Source: Clostridia bacterium (GTDB taxonomy: Bacteria; Bacillota; Clostridia; Oscillospirales; Acutalibacteraceae). From it: a stretch of 39,049 bases of DNA. Shown piece by piece: positions 24,292 to 33,142 of the stretch (position 1 is the stretch's first letter; each line of letters begins with the position of its first letter). The notes under the pieces were generated by a model that was not told where the DNA came from, made no database searches, and saw only the letters and a program-made list of their open reading frames with translations. The DNA is taken from positions 1 through 39,049 of the forward strand of contig JAFRPB010000127.1 of the NCBI GenBank assembly GCA_017429345.1, in the 5' to 3' direction. The translations under genes were made by a program, and so were the position numbers.

Positions 24292-27200
24292 TTAATCGAT
24301 CGATTTGAAGGATTCGACCATGCTGACGCTCTGCAGCTTTCTGCGGAGCATAAAGTTGACCAGCAGAGACAGGATCACGGTCGCGGCGAATGCGATCACG
24401 TAGCTCAGCGGATTGATCGTCTTGCCGTATGTGACCGAATCGACGACGATGTAATTGAGCATCAGTTTGTGAAGCCAGAAACCGCCGACGAGACCGAGCA
24501 GCGCGCCGATCACCGTGAATATGATGTTTTCTCTGTAGATATAGGCGGAGACCTCGCTGTCGTAGAAGCCGAGAACCTTGAGCGTCGCGATCTCGCGCAG
24601 ACGTTCGAGAATATTCACGTTCGCGAGGTTGTAAAGCACGACGACTTCGAGAACGGCGGCGGCCACGATAAAGATGAGCACCACGTAGGTGATCGCCTTG
24701 ACGACCTCGTTGAAGGTATCGACCGTGGCGGAAGTGAACGCGACTGCGGTCACGCCGACCTTGCCGGAGATATCGTCCGCAATAGCGGTCTTGGGATTGA
24801 CCGCGTCGGGATTCGTGTTGTTTTCCGCGGCTGCAAGCACCTCGTCCGTAAGACGCGCCAGCGCGTAATGATAGACGGGTTCTTCGCCGAATACCGCGGT
24901 GTACACCGTCGGCGTCATATATACATAATCGAAGACGTAGTTTTCAACAATACCGCTGACGATCACGTCCGCCGTGCGGTTGTCCGCCGTGGTAAGCTGA
25001 ATGTGATCGCCGACATTTGTTTTGGAGAACTTCGCGTATTTTTCGGTGATGATCGCTCCCGAATCGTCGATCGCGCGCAGCGTGTGATCCTCAATGTCCC
25101 GAAGCCGCAGCATCGTGCCGATGGCGACGGGCTTCGCGGGAACAAGCACATATACGTCGATGCTGCCGGAAACGCGCTCGGAGGAGCCGGTAAGAGCGGT
25201 CATCGAAGTTAAAAGCACGTCGGAAACGCCGGGCTCCCGGGTCACGGAATCCAGCACGGAGCTACTTTGCGGATTTTGCGGCTCGTCGAATACGATCTGC
25301 ATATCGTACATTGAAATTCCGTCTTTGCCGAACTGTTTATCCATGATCGCGCCGACAGAATCACGCATACCGAAGCCTGCGAGCAGCAGGGCCGTGCAGC
25401 CGGTAACGCTGATAAGCGTCATGATCGTACGTTTCGGCGCGCGGAAGGTGTTGCGGATCGTGACCTTGGTCGTAAAGCTGAGCCGCCGCCAGATGAAACG
25501 GACGCGTTCCAGCAGGATCCGTTTGCCGGATTTCGGCGCCTTCGCACGCATCAGGATCGCGGGCACGACGCCCAGTTCCCTGCGAACCGCCCAGAGCGAC
25601 ACGGGGATCGACATCAGGCAGAACAGCGCGAATCCGATCGCGATCGTGGAGATCGGCGCCTGAATGATCACGTCCGGCATCTCAAACATGATACCGTAAG
25701 CCGCGGCGATCGCCTGCGGAATATAATATATGCCGATGACCGTGCCGAGGACCGAACCGAGGAAGCCCGCGAAAAACGCGTAGAGCACATAACCGATACC
25801 GATCTGACCGTTTTTATAACCGAGCGCCTTGAGCGTGCCGATCTGCGTGCGCTCGTCGGCGACCATACGCGTCATGGTCGACAGGCTGACCATGACCGCG
25901 ACGACGATAAAGAACAGCGGGAAAACGTAGGAAAGGGTATTGACGTTGGACGCCGCCGAACCGTAGCCGGTGTAGCCGGGCGTATCGCTGCGGTCGTAAA
26001 CGTACCATTTCGCGGTGGCGATCCCGGCAAGGGATTTTGTCCCGCGGGAGATCACGGTCTGCGCGTATTTGATCTTCGCGTCAACGTCGGCGCGCTTTTC
26101 CGCCAGCTCTTTTTTCGCGGTCTCAAGCGTCGTGTCGGCGCTCTGTACCTGCATTCTGAGCTGCGCGATCTGCTGCTGCGCCTGAAGCTGTGCGAGCGAG
26201 AGCTGATAACCGCCGCTCTGGATCTGATCGCCGTATGCTTCGAGCTGCGTTCTCGCCGTGCTCAGCTGGGCTTCATAGTTGTCAAGCGTGGAGCGCGCCG
26301 CCGTCAGCTCCGCCGCGCCGGCGTTCAGCTCCTGCTCCGCTTTGGAAAGCTCTGTCTGTGCGGAAGAGAGAAGCTGCTTCGCTGCGTCGAGCTGCTGCTG
26401 CTGCGCCTGAATCTGCGCTTTGTACTCGTCGATCTGCGGCTGGATCAGCGCCATGGCGTCGACTGCCATTCCCTGCGCCGTCAGGCTGAAGATGGCGTTG
26501 TACAGTTCGGGATTGATCGCCTGAAAAACGCCGACGATGTTCTGAATATCGTCCTGATTGAGCGCAACGCCCTGAGAGGCGATCAGCGAATTCATAACGC
26601 CGGTTGTACGGTCAAGCAGATTCTGCGTCTGCGCGAGCTGCTGTTCCGCGGTCGTGATCTGTGTCGTCGCCGTATCCGCCTGCACTTTTTTCTGATTGTA
26701 TTCCGCCTGCTTCGCGTTATACTCCGTCAGTTTGGCGTTGTATTCCGTTTCCGCGGCGATGACGTAAGACTGCAGCTGGTTATAGGTATTCACCTGCTGG
26801 GCGTATTCGTTCTGACTGTTGCTAAGACGCGTGGTCTGTTCGGAAAACTTCTGGTTGTATTCCGCCTCCGCCGCGGCAAGAATGCTGTCGCCGTTGGCGG
26901 CGAGGCTTTCAAGCTGCGCGATCTGCGCCTCCGCCTGAGAAAACTGCGCGTCGGACTGGGCGAGCAGCGCGTTGAGCTGCGTCTGCGCGTTTGCGACGAT
27001 AGGCGGGATCTCGGCGTTGAGCTGCGCCGCGCGAATCGTAAGCCGTTCGGTTTCCATCGCCGAAATACGGTCCGCAACGGTTCGGATATAGTCAAAATAC
27101 TTGTCGGAATACGGCTCGTACGCCTGCGCGCCCGAGACGGTCACATAGATCTCCGAATAGTAATCGTTGGTGATGACGGAATCGGGGATATAAATATATG

Positions 27201-27849
27201 TTCCGATCTTGCCGCTGCCGACAAGAGAATTGCCGCGCTCAAACGAGACGTAATAAGGGGAGCGGATGACGCCGACGATCGTGAAATCCGTCACGGAAAG
27301 AGAATCCTCGATGCTGTCGTCGTCGCCCTCAAGGGTGATGACGCTGCCGAGACGATAGCTGTCGGGGGTGGAAAGACGGCTCTGATCGACAAGACACTCA
27401 TTCTCATTTACGGGATACCTGCCCTCAAGCAGCTCCGGTCGGTTGATGAACGCGGGATCTCTGACGCCGGTGGCGTAGGTGCTCAGTTTTGAAAGGTCGA
27501 TCCCGTAGGCGCGGGTGCTGATCTGCGCGCCGTCGATATCTGATTCGACCTCGCCGTTCACGCGCACAAGCGCGTCGACGAATTTCTGCGGCATCACGTA
27601 ATCGACGCCGCTCACGCCCGAGATCGCCTGCGCGTCCGCCGCAGTCAGACCGATATTCGACTGCACGCGGATATCCATCAGGTTATAATCGTCATAATAT
27701 TTTTTTGCGGTGGCAAGCATATCGGGACCCGCCGCCTTGACGCCGGAAAAGAAAGCAAGGCCTGTCGCCACGATCAGTAAAATGGCGACAAACCTGCCGA
27801 AATTCCGTCCGATGGTTCGGAACGTGCTTTTCAATAGTAAACTATCCAT
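24292..27849 (-). CDS. Large FtsX-family ABC permease with coiled-coil domain
   Basis: Membrane subunit of 1185 residues. CGGAGAC precedes the start. Order: N-terminal membrane helix (about 18-40), MacB-like periplasmic-type domain (about 41-265), and a long Gln/Ala/Leu-rich coiled coil (about 270-640, many heptads such as AQTQLNALLAQSDAQFSQAE). A first FtsX block of three helices (about 665-790), a second extracellular domain (about 835-1050), and a second FtsX block of three helices (about 1065-1175) follow. Such proteins act as mechanotransmitters or lipid/peptide exporters rather than importers. It is 12 bp downstream of its ATPase, so the pair forms one transporter. Substrate unknown; coiled-coil versions in Firmicutes are often linked to cell-envelope stress or surface export. 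Confidence 0.88.
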   Translation of the reverse strand: MDSLLLKSTFRTIGRNFGRFVAILLIVATGLAFFSGVKAAGPDMLATAKKYYDDYNLMDIRVQSNIGLTAADAQAISGVSGVDYVMPQKFVDALVRVNGEVESDIDGAQISTRAYGIDLSKLSTYATGVRDPAFINRPELLEGRYPVNENECLVDQSRLSTPDSYRLGSVITLEGDDDSIEDSLSVTDFTIVGVIRSPYYVSFERGNSLVGSGKIGTYIYIPDSVITNDYYSEIYVTVSGAQAYEPYSDKYFDYIRTVADRISAMETERLTIRAAQLNAEIPPIVANAQTQLNALLAQSDAQFSQAEAQIAQLESLAANGDSILAAAEAEYNQKFSEQTTRLSNSQNEYAQQVNTYNQLQSYVIAAETEYNAKLTEYNAKQAEYNQKKVQADTATTQITTAEQQLAQTQNLLDRTTGVMNSLIASQGVALNQDDIQNIVGVFQAINPELYNAIFSLTAQGMAVDAMALIQPQIDEYKAQIQAQQQQLDAAKQLLSSAQTELSKAEQELNAGAAELTAARSTLDNYEAQLSTARTQLEAYGDQIQSGGYQLSLAQLQAQQQIAQLRMQVQSADTTLETAKKELAEKRADVDAKIKYAQTVISRGTKSLAGIATAKWYVYDRSDTPGYTGYGSAASNVNTLSYVFPLFFIVVAVMVSLSTMTRMVADERTQIGTLKALGYKNGQIGIGYVLYAFFAGFLGSVLGTVIGIYYIPQAIAAAYGIMFEMPDVIIQAPISTIAIGFALFCLMSIPVSLWAVRRELGVVPAILMRAKAPKSGKRILLERVRFIWRRLSFTTKVTIRNTFRAPKRTIMTLISVTGCTALLLAGFGMRDSVGAIMDKQFGKDGISMYDMQIVFDEPQNPQSSSVLDSVTREPGVSDVLLTSMTALTGSSERVSGSIDVYVLVPAKPVAIGTMLRLRDIEDHTLRAIDDSGAIITEKYAKFSKTNVGDHIQLTTADNRTADVIVSGIVENYVFDYVYMTPTVYTAVFGEEPVYHYALARLTDEVLAAAENNTNPDAVNPKTAIADDISGKVGVTAVAFTSATVDTFNEVVKAITYVVLIFIVAAAVLEVVVLYNLANVNILERLREIATLKVLGFYDSEVSAYIYRENIIFTVIGALLGLVGGFWLHKLMLNYIVVDSVTYGKTINPLSYVIAFAATVILSLLVNFMLRRKLQSVSMVESFKSID

Positions 27850-27861
27850 TCTCTGTCTCCG

Positions 27862-28560
27862 TTAATCGAGCATCTCCGCGGGCAGCGGATCGTCGTTGAC
27901 AGTGATGCGCTGCACACGGCCGGAGCGGACGGTAATGACGCGATCCGCGATCGGCGTAACGCTCTGGTTGTGCGTAACGAGGATCACGGTCATGCCAGTG
28001 TTGATGCAGGTATCCTGCAAAAGCTTCAGAATGTTTTTGCCCGTTGCGTAGTCAAGAGCGCCGGTCGGCTCGTCGCAGAGCAAAAGTTTCGGGTTTTTCG
28101 CCAGCGCTCTCGCAATGGAGACGCGCTGCTGCTCGCCGCCCGAAAGCTGCGAGGGAAAGTTATGCATTCTGTCCGCAAGGCCGACGCTTTCGAGCATTTT
28201 TTCCGCGTCGAGGGCCTTGCGGCTCGTGTGCGTCGAAAGCTCCACGTTCTCCAGCGCGGTGAGCGTCGGAATAAGATTATAGAACTGAAAAACAAAGCCC
28301 ACGTCTCTGCGGCGGTACTCGGTGAGCTGTCTGCGGTTGTAGGCGTTGATCAGCTCGCCTGCGACGCGTACCTTGCCGTCGTCACAGTTATCCATGCCGC
28401 CGAGAATATTGAGCACCGTGGTTTTGCCCGCGCCGCTGGGTCCGACGACCATGCAAAGCTCGCCCTCCTCGACGGAAAAGGTCATGCCGTCGGCGGCGCT
28501 GATGGTCACTTCGCCCATTTTATATCTTTTATATACAGAGTCAAGTTCGATAAAGCTCAT
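27862..28560 (-). CDS. ABC transporter ATPase, LolD/MacB type
   Basis: Cytoplasmic ATPase of 232 residues paired with the FtsX-type permease. CGGAGGA lies just before the start. Motifs: Walker [10 protein letters not shown] (40-48), Q-loop in [20 protein letters not shown], signature LSGGEQQR, Walker [13 protein letters not shown], and the H-loop in VILVTHN. The DEPTGALD form and [15 protein letters not shown] are typical of the MacB/LolD group. It is the first gene of the minus-strand block, with a strong promoter 57 bp upstream. The leader has a CGGCG-AAA-CGCCG hairpin close to the ribosome binding site. Confidence 0.94.
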   Translation of the reverse strand: MSFIELDSVYKRYKMGEVTISAADGMTFSVEEGELCMVVGPSGAGKTTVLNILGGMDNCDDGKVRVAGELINAYNRRQLTEYRRRDVGFVFQFYNLIPTLTALENVELSTHTSRKALDAEKMLESVGLADRMHNFPSQLSGGEQQRVSIARALAKNPKLLLCDEPTGALDYATGKNILKLLQDTCINTGMTVILVTHNQSVTPIADRVITVRSGRVQRITVNDDPLPAEMLD

Positions 28561-28616
28561 TCCATCCTCCGGGAAACGGCGTTTCGCCGATTTTTAGCGC
28601 TGAAAAATCAAATATT

Positions 28617-28646
28617 ATTATATTATACTTATTGCACGTATGTCAA
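28617..28646 (-). promoter_or_regulatory. Promoter of the minus-strand ABC/ECF block
   Basis: On the minus strand TTGACA (28646-28641), an 18-base spacer and TATAAT (28622-28617), both perfect boxes. It would drive the ATPase and permease, and possibly the DUF4430 and ECF genes. Confidence 0.82.
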
Positions 28647-28744
28647 CTTTGCGTCAAATAATTATTATTTTCTTAACATTTTATTATTATTCAGTAAGAT
28701 AATCCTCATTCTTAAAGAAACTGATAAACAGCGACTCTGTCTTT

Positions 28745-28844
28745 GACTCCATTGCGACCGTCGACCGACAAATCACGATTTTACGACCTCACGACTTCAC
28801 GACTTCACGACAGCCGGCAGCCGGCAGCCGGAAGCCGATCTACC
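28745..28844. repeat. Short tandem repeats between the PBP gene and the ABC promoter
   Basis: Roughly four 8-bp units ending in CACGA/TACGA (CTTCACGA type, 28780-28811) are followed by about four 7-bp units of CAGCCGG type (28812-28838), ending 6 bases before the PBP stop. CGACAAATCA at 28766-28775 is identical to the arm end of the 23394-23480 element. No coding potential or T-run. Confidence 0.65.
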
Positions 28845-30215
28845 TCACTTGCCGTCGAACAGAGACCGCATTACCTGCGAGGCGACCTCTCCCGCGCCGT
28901 AATACCCGGAGCCGCCGTTCTCGATGATCACGGAAAACGCATAGGGAAAATCCTCGCGCAGAGAAAAACCGAACATCCATGAATGGGGCGAAAGCTCGCC
29001 GCCGACCTCGGCGGTGCCTGTTTTCGCGGCCATTTTCATGTCGGGGAAATACCGCTCGCCGTAATAATCCGTGACGGTCGAGCGCATCAGCTGTTTCAGA
29101 ACCGATGCGGTGGTCGTGTTGACGAGCGTCTGCGTCTGCGTGTTTTTCTCGTCTTTGATCAGCGCGCCCTCCGTGCTGTAAACGCCGTCGACGAAATAGG
29201 GGATTCTCGTTTCGCCGCCGTTCGCGATCGCGCCCGCGAGCATCATCATATTGCAGGGATTGACCGTGTCGGTATACTGGCCGATGCCCGCCCAGCCGAG
29301 ATCGGTATGGGAGGTCTTAGACAGATCCACCGAGCCGCGCGCGGTATTCAGGCGGCTGATCTCGAAGCTGGATTTTACGCCCATGCGCGCCGCGGCGTTC
29401 TCCAGCTTTTTCGCTCCGACTTCGTTGGCGATCTGGGCGAATACCGCGTTGCAGGATCGGTTGTAGGCCTGCTCAAAGGTCAGCTCGCCGTGGACGTCGT
29501 TGCATTTTACGACGCCGTCGCCGGTATCGTACTGACCGCTGCAGTAAAATTTGCGCGCGAAAATATCGGGGATGTTTTCCGCCGCGCAGGCCGCCGTTAC
29601 GGTTTTGAATGTGGAACCGGGGACGTATTGACCGTAAATGAACTTGTTGAGATACGCGCCGTCGTAGGCGGGATTCGTGTCGATATCCGAAGGCTTGTTC
29701 TTGACGTCGTAAGAGGGAGCGGAGATCATGCAGACGATCTCGCCTGTCTTGTAATTATAGACCCCGACCGCGCCTTTTCTGCCGTCCATGGCTTCATAAG
29801 CCTCGGCGCAGAGCTCCGCGTCCAGCGTCAGGCGAACGTCGTTGCCGCCCTTTTCCTTCGCGGTAAAAACGCCGGTGATCAGATTATATCCGACAAGCTC
29901 CGCGCTGTATTTTTCCAGCACGCCGCCGGCGATGTAGCCGCTTTCGCCGAGCACATGCAGCGTAGCGCGCCGGATACGGGCCGAGTCGTTATATCGGCGC
30001 TCGCCGTTTTTGACTTCGGTGAGCACTTTGCCGTTTTTATCAAGCACCCTGCCGCCGCTGATCAGCACGTTGCCGCTGTAGATATGGCGGTTGCGGGAAT
30101 TCATCGCGTATTCGTCGCCGTGCAGAACGAACGTCAGCGCAACGAGAATAGCTCCGACGAGAAACAGCCCCGCAAGGGCGTAGAGTATTTTTGCTCTGGA
30201 GGAGATAGTGTTCAT
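28845..30215 (-). CDS. Class B penicillin-binding protein (PbpA-like transpeptidase)
   Basis: Membrane-anchored peptidoglycan transpeptidase of 456 residues. The start at 30215 follows GGAAGGATC. One N-terminal membrane helix (about 10-30), then a short pedestal region, with the transpeptidase domain from about 130. Catalytic motifs: STFK (201-204), SCN (254-256) and KTGTAE (398-403). The sequence VPGSTFKTV and the compact size resemble PbpA partners of RodA rather than large FtsI/PBP2 with a full dimerisation domain. The partner SEDS gene lies directly upstream, 228 bp away across a repeat-rich gap, so the two should form a polymerase/crosslinker pair. Target of beta-lactams. Confidence 0.93.
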   Translation of the reverse strand: MNTISSRAKILYALAGLFLVGAILVALTFVLHGDEYAMNSRNRHIYSGNVLISGGRVLDKNGKVLTEVKNGERRYNDSARIRRATLHVLGESGYIAGGVLEKYSAELVGYNLITGVFTAKEKGGNDVRLTLDAELCAEAYEAMDGRKGAVGVYNYKTGEIVCMISAPSYDVKNKPSDIDTNPAYDGAYLNKFIYGQYVPGSTFKTVTAACAAENIPDIFARKFYCSGQYDTGDGVVKCNDVHGELTFEQAYNRSCNAVFAQIANEVGAKKLENAAARMGVKSSFEISRLNTARGSVDLSKTSHTDLGWAGIGQYTDTVNPCNMMMLAGAIANGGETRIPYFVDGVYSTEGALIKDEKNTQTQTLVNTTTASVLKQLMRSTVTDYYGERYFPDMKMAAKTGTAEVGGELSPHSWMFGFSLREDFPYAFSVIIENGGSGYYGAGEVASQVMRSLFDGK

Positions 30216-30443
30216 TATTGATCCTTCCAATTTTCGATTCGTTATTGAAATAGTGTGGAGAGTGAAGAGTACAGAGTAAAGTGAAAGAAGTCGCTTCGCG
30301 ACTTGATTTTAATATAGTTTAAATCAAATCTGTGAAACACGTAAGCACGGAACTGAATTTCAGTTATTTAAAACAGGGTACGGGGCAAAGCCCCGTCCGA
30401 CACTTCACTCTTCCCTCCTAACTCTTCACACTTAAATCAGTTT
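30216..30443. repeat. Repeat-rich spacer between the SEDS and PBP genes
   Basis: Ends carry inverted GTGAAGAGT-type words (30252-30270 against 30403-30432). Inside are AAGTCGC-TTC-GCGACTT (30288-30304), a dyad TTGATTTTAA/TTTAAATCAA just after it, and ACGGGGC-AAA-GCCCCGT near 30380-30396. On the minus strand the SEDS stop is followed at once by CTGATTTAAGTGTGAAGAG. No gene or clear promoter; the hairpins might attenuate PBP expression. Confidence 0.6.
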
Positions 30444-31760
30444 TTATGAGTGATATAACTCTCTCAAAACCTTCGGATACGTCCTGATATCCAGCGCCTT
30501 GAGGAAAGCGAGCAGGCCCCAGGAGCTGATCATGCTCGAGCCGCCCCGGCTGATGAACGGCAGCGTGACGCCGGTAAACGGCAGAATATCCATCGCGCCG
30601 AAGGCGCTCAGAGACGCCTGAAATACGAGCAGCCCCGCCGCGGAGCAGGCGGCGATGGCATAGAAGGAGGATCTTGCGTAGCGCGCGCCGCGGATCGCGT
30701 AGATCAGCAGCAGTACGTAGGCGATCAGGATCGCCGCCGCGGTGATCATGCCGAGCTCCTCGCATACGACGCCGAACGCGAGATCTTCGGTCGCGTATTT
30801 GATATAACGGAGCTTGCCGTTGCCGAGGCCCACGCCGAAAAGTCCGCCCGAGAGCGAGTACATGATCGCCCGCGTCTGCTGGAATCCGCCCGCGTCGACG
30901 TAGTCCCAGACATGGCGGTAATTCGCAAAGCGCGTCGCGACATACGGTTTATACAGAATAATGCCGATGCCGCCCAGAAGCGCCGCCGCGCAGACGAGGA
31001 CGATGGTCTTGATATCGCCCGAGCGCAGGAATGCGATGATCAGAAACGTCGCGAAAAAGATCAGCGCGGTACCGAAATCGAACGTCAGGAACAGAAGCCC
31101 CACGCAGATCATGGAGAAGATCACGTATTTCATGATCGATTTCGCGTTCTGTATTCTGTCCAGCGTCGCCGCGCCGACGAAAATGAACGCGATCTTGACG
31201 AATTCCGACGGCTGCACGGAGACGGAGCCGTAGGCGAGCCAGTTTTTCGCGCCGTTGGTGATGCGGGCCAGCAGAAGCGTCGCCCCGAGCAGCCCCACTG
31301 CGCCGACGGCGGCGAAGATCCGGCTGTATGTCACGCGGTTGACGCTGCCGATGAACCAGACGAGAAAAGCAAACGCCCCGACGCCGACCACCGTTGTCGC
31401 AAGCTGCATCAGAAGCTTTTCGGGAAATACGCTCGCCGTGATCGCAATGCTGATCGACGAGAGCATAAAGCCCGCGAGCTCGATTTCCATGCGTCTTTGC
31501 ATAGCGATCCCGACGACGGAATAATAACCCCATTCGACGGCGATGTACGCGATCAGAAGCAGAATTGTCTGCGCGAGATATTCCTTTTCAAGATGCGGCA
31601 CAAGCGAGGCGAACAGCATCAGCTCGATGATCGTGAGAGCGAGCATCAGAAAAAACCATTTGCCTGTTCTCTCGCGGAGCTTTCCGTCCCTGACGGTCAG
31701 ATCCGACGGGATCCGGTTGTCTTTCATGCTCCGCGACGGGGCAACGGAGGTCTTCGCCAA
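30444..31760 (-). CDS. SEDS-family peptidoglycan glycosyltransferase (RodA/FtsW type)
   Basis: Polytopic membrane enzyme polymerising glycan strands from lipid II; about 438 residues. I start at TTG 31760, which lies 9 bases from AAGGGG (31775-31770). ATG 31769 directly abuts that site and is less likely, though it adds only three residues. Motifs: NWLAYGSVSVQPSEFVKIAF (catalytic-loop region), FDFGTALIFF, SGGLFGVGLGNGK, EDLAFGVVCEELG and TGVTLPFISRGGSSM. It sits 12-21 bp after the FHA gene and upstream of the PBP. RodA and FtsW/SpoVE cannot be told apart by eye; pairing with PbpA-like PBP favours a RodA-like role, and the dcw copy is at 1-843. Confidence 0.92.
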   Translation of the reverse strand: MAKTSVAPSRSMKDNRIPSDLTVRDGKLRERTGKWFFLMLALTIIELMLFASLVPHLEKEYLAQTILLLIAYIAVEWGYYSVVGIAMQRRMEIELAGFMLSSISIAITASVFPEKLLMQLATTVVGVGAFAFLVWFIGSVNRVTYSRIFAAVGAVGLLGATLLLARITNGAKNWLAYGSVSVQPSEFVKIAFIFVGAATLDRIQNAKSIMKYVIFSMICVGLLFLTFDFGTALIFFATFLIIAFLRSGDIKTIVLVCAAALLGGIGIILYKPYVATRFANYRHVWDYVDAGGFQQTRAIMYSLSGGLFGVGLGNGKLRYIKYATEDLAFGVVCEELGMITAAAILIAYVLLLIYAIRGARYARSSFYAIAACSAAGLLVFQASLSAFGAMDILPFTGVTLPFISRGGSSMISSWGLLAFLKALDIRTYPKVLRELYHS

Positions 31761-31781
31761 AAAAATCATCCCCTTGTTTTG

Positions 31782-33137
31782 TCACTCTTCCATATACTTT
31801 TCGATATACCTGAACCGAACGCCGCCGATATTGATCACATCGCCGTCGTAGAGATATATCGTACCCTTTTCTTTCGAATTGTTGATATATACGCCGCCCT
31901 TGCTGTCAAGGTCGGTGATCGTCCATCTGCCGTCGCGTTTTGCCAGACGCGCGTGTCTGCGGGAAACGGTCATCACCGGGAGGGTGATGCCGCATTCCTG
32001 CGTTCTGCCGATCACGTATTCGTTCGCGAACAGCAGGATCAGAGCGCGGTCCGCCATGTTCCGGAGCGCGGATATGTAACCGCCACCCGCGCGGCGGGTG
32101 AGAACGGATTTCTGCTGCTCGCCGGCTGCGGCTTGCGATTCTGTTCGCGGTTCGCCGGCGCGCGGCGACTGCGGTTTCGGTGCGGCGCTTTGCTTTGCGC
32201 TGTAACTCTGCGCGGGCGCGGCGCTTTGCTTTGCGCTGTAACTCTGCGCGGGCGCGGCGCTTTGTTTCGCGCTTTTATTCTGCATGGGCGCAGCGCTTTG
32301 CTTTTCGCTTTTATTCAGCGCGGGCGCGGCGCTTTGCTTTGCGCTGTAACTCTGCGCGGGCGCGGCGCTTTGCTTTGTGCTTGAATTCTGCGTGTGCGCA
32401 GCGTTTTGCTTCGCGCTTTTATTCTGTACGGGGGCGGCGCTTTGCTTTGTGCTTGAATTCTGCACAGGCGCGGCGCTTTGTTTCGCGCTTTTATTCTGCA
32501 TGGGCGCGGCGCTTTGCTTTTCGCTTTTATTCAGCGCGGGCGCGGCGCTTTGCTTTTCGCTTTTATTCAGCGCGGGCGCGGCGGATTTCTTTGCCGGAGG
32601 CGCAGGTTTCCGTGTTCTTTGAGACTTCGGACGCTGCAGCCGGGAGGGCTTCGGCGCTTCTCTTTCCTGTTCCTGCGTCATCTCCGGGCGCCTGAAAAGC
32701 GGAGAACAAAAGCGCAGGGAAGCGGTTCCCATTTCTATGTCGTCGCCGTCGTAGATATAAGCGTATTTATCGATTTTGTTTCCGTTGACGAATACGCCCG
32801 ATTTTGAACCGGTGTCGAAGATCATCCAGCCCTTGCCCCGCCGGGCGACCACCGCGTGAAAACGGGAGACCGTCGAGTAATTCAGCACGATATCGCAGGT
32901 TTTCGCCCTGCCGATGGAGACCTCCCACGAGGAGATATCCATCGTTTTGCCGTTCATGTTATTTGTAAAGCGGGCGATCACGTTTTTGCCGTAATTGCGG
33001 TGAAACAGCAGAAGAAGCGAGATCAATATGAAAATCAGGATCATCAGGGCAAGACCGATTCTGAAAAGCAGTCCCGCGTAGGCGGCGGTAGTGACATTAT
33101 CCGTGACGCTCATCCCCTTTATAGAATATTTACTCAT
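31782..33137 (-). CDS. Membrane protein with two FHA domains and a 12-residue repeat linker
   Basis: Phosphothreonine-binding adaptor of 451 residues. One membrane helix (about 24-46); FHA domain 1 (about 68-142: IGRAKTCDIVL, SRFHAVV, FVNG); a basic Pro-rich linker with eleven 12-residue repeats (185-316, consensus SAAPxQNKSAKQ); FHA domain 2 (about 365-445: IGRTQECGITL, SRRHARL, YINN). Both domains keep the GR, SxxH and N positions that bind phosphothreonine. It heads an operon with SEDS and PBP genes, as FHA genes accompany rodA-pbpA in Actinobacteria, suggesting phospho-dependent control of wall synthesis; no Ser/Thr kinase is in the window. The start may be leaderless; ATG 33113 after AAAGGGG is the alternative. 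Confidence 0.9.
   Translation of the reverse strand: MSKYSIKGMSVTDNVTTAAYAGLLFRIGLALMILIFILISLLLLFHRNYGKNVIARFTNNMNGKTMDISSWEVSIGRAKTCDIVLNYSTVSRFHAVVARRGKGWMIFDTGSKSGVFVNGNKIDKYAYIYDGDDIEMGTASLRFCSPLFRRPEMTQEQEREAPKPSRLQRPKSQRTRKPAPPAKKSAAPALNKSEKQSAAPALNKSEKQSAAPMQNKSAKQSAAPVQNSSTKQSAAPVQNKSAKQNAAHTQNSSTKQSAAPAQSYSAKQSAAPALNKSEKQSAAPMQNKSAKQSAAPAQSYSAKQSAAPAQSYSAKQSAAPKPQSPRAGEPRTESQAAAGEQQKSVLTRRAGGGYISALRNMADRALILLFANEYVIGRTQECGITLPVMTVSRRHARLAKRDGRWTITDLDSKGGVYINNSKEKGTIYLYDGDVINIGGVRFRYIEKYMEE
32190..32585 (-). repeat. 36-bp tandem repeats within the FHA gene
   Basis: Eleven in-frame 36-bp units (396 bp) encode the Ser/Ala/Pro/Gln/Lys linker between the two FHA domains. Variants ALNKSEKQ, MQNKSAKQ, AQSYSAKQ and xQNSSTKQ recur in an order (for example AQSYSAKQ-ALNKSEKQ-MQNKSAKQ) that suggests block duplication. 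It is continuous coding sequence with no spacers. Confidence 0.9.
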
Positions 33138-33142
33138 TTTAT

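Noticed and set aside
28983..30221. Long plus-strand reading frame opposite the PBP gene
   Set aside because: Arises from GC-rich codon bias on the other strand; no ribosome site, no recognisable protein, and the minus frame encodes an intact PBP.
30912..32384. Long plus-strand reading frame opposite SEDS and FHA genes
   Set aside because: Low-complexity product (repeated CNSARARRF-type words) produced by the 36-bp repeats and antisense codons; the minus frames have clear domains.
32190..32585. CRISPR array
   Set aside because: The 36-bp units are contiguous without spacers, in frame, and encode a protein linker.
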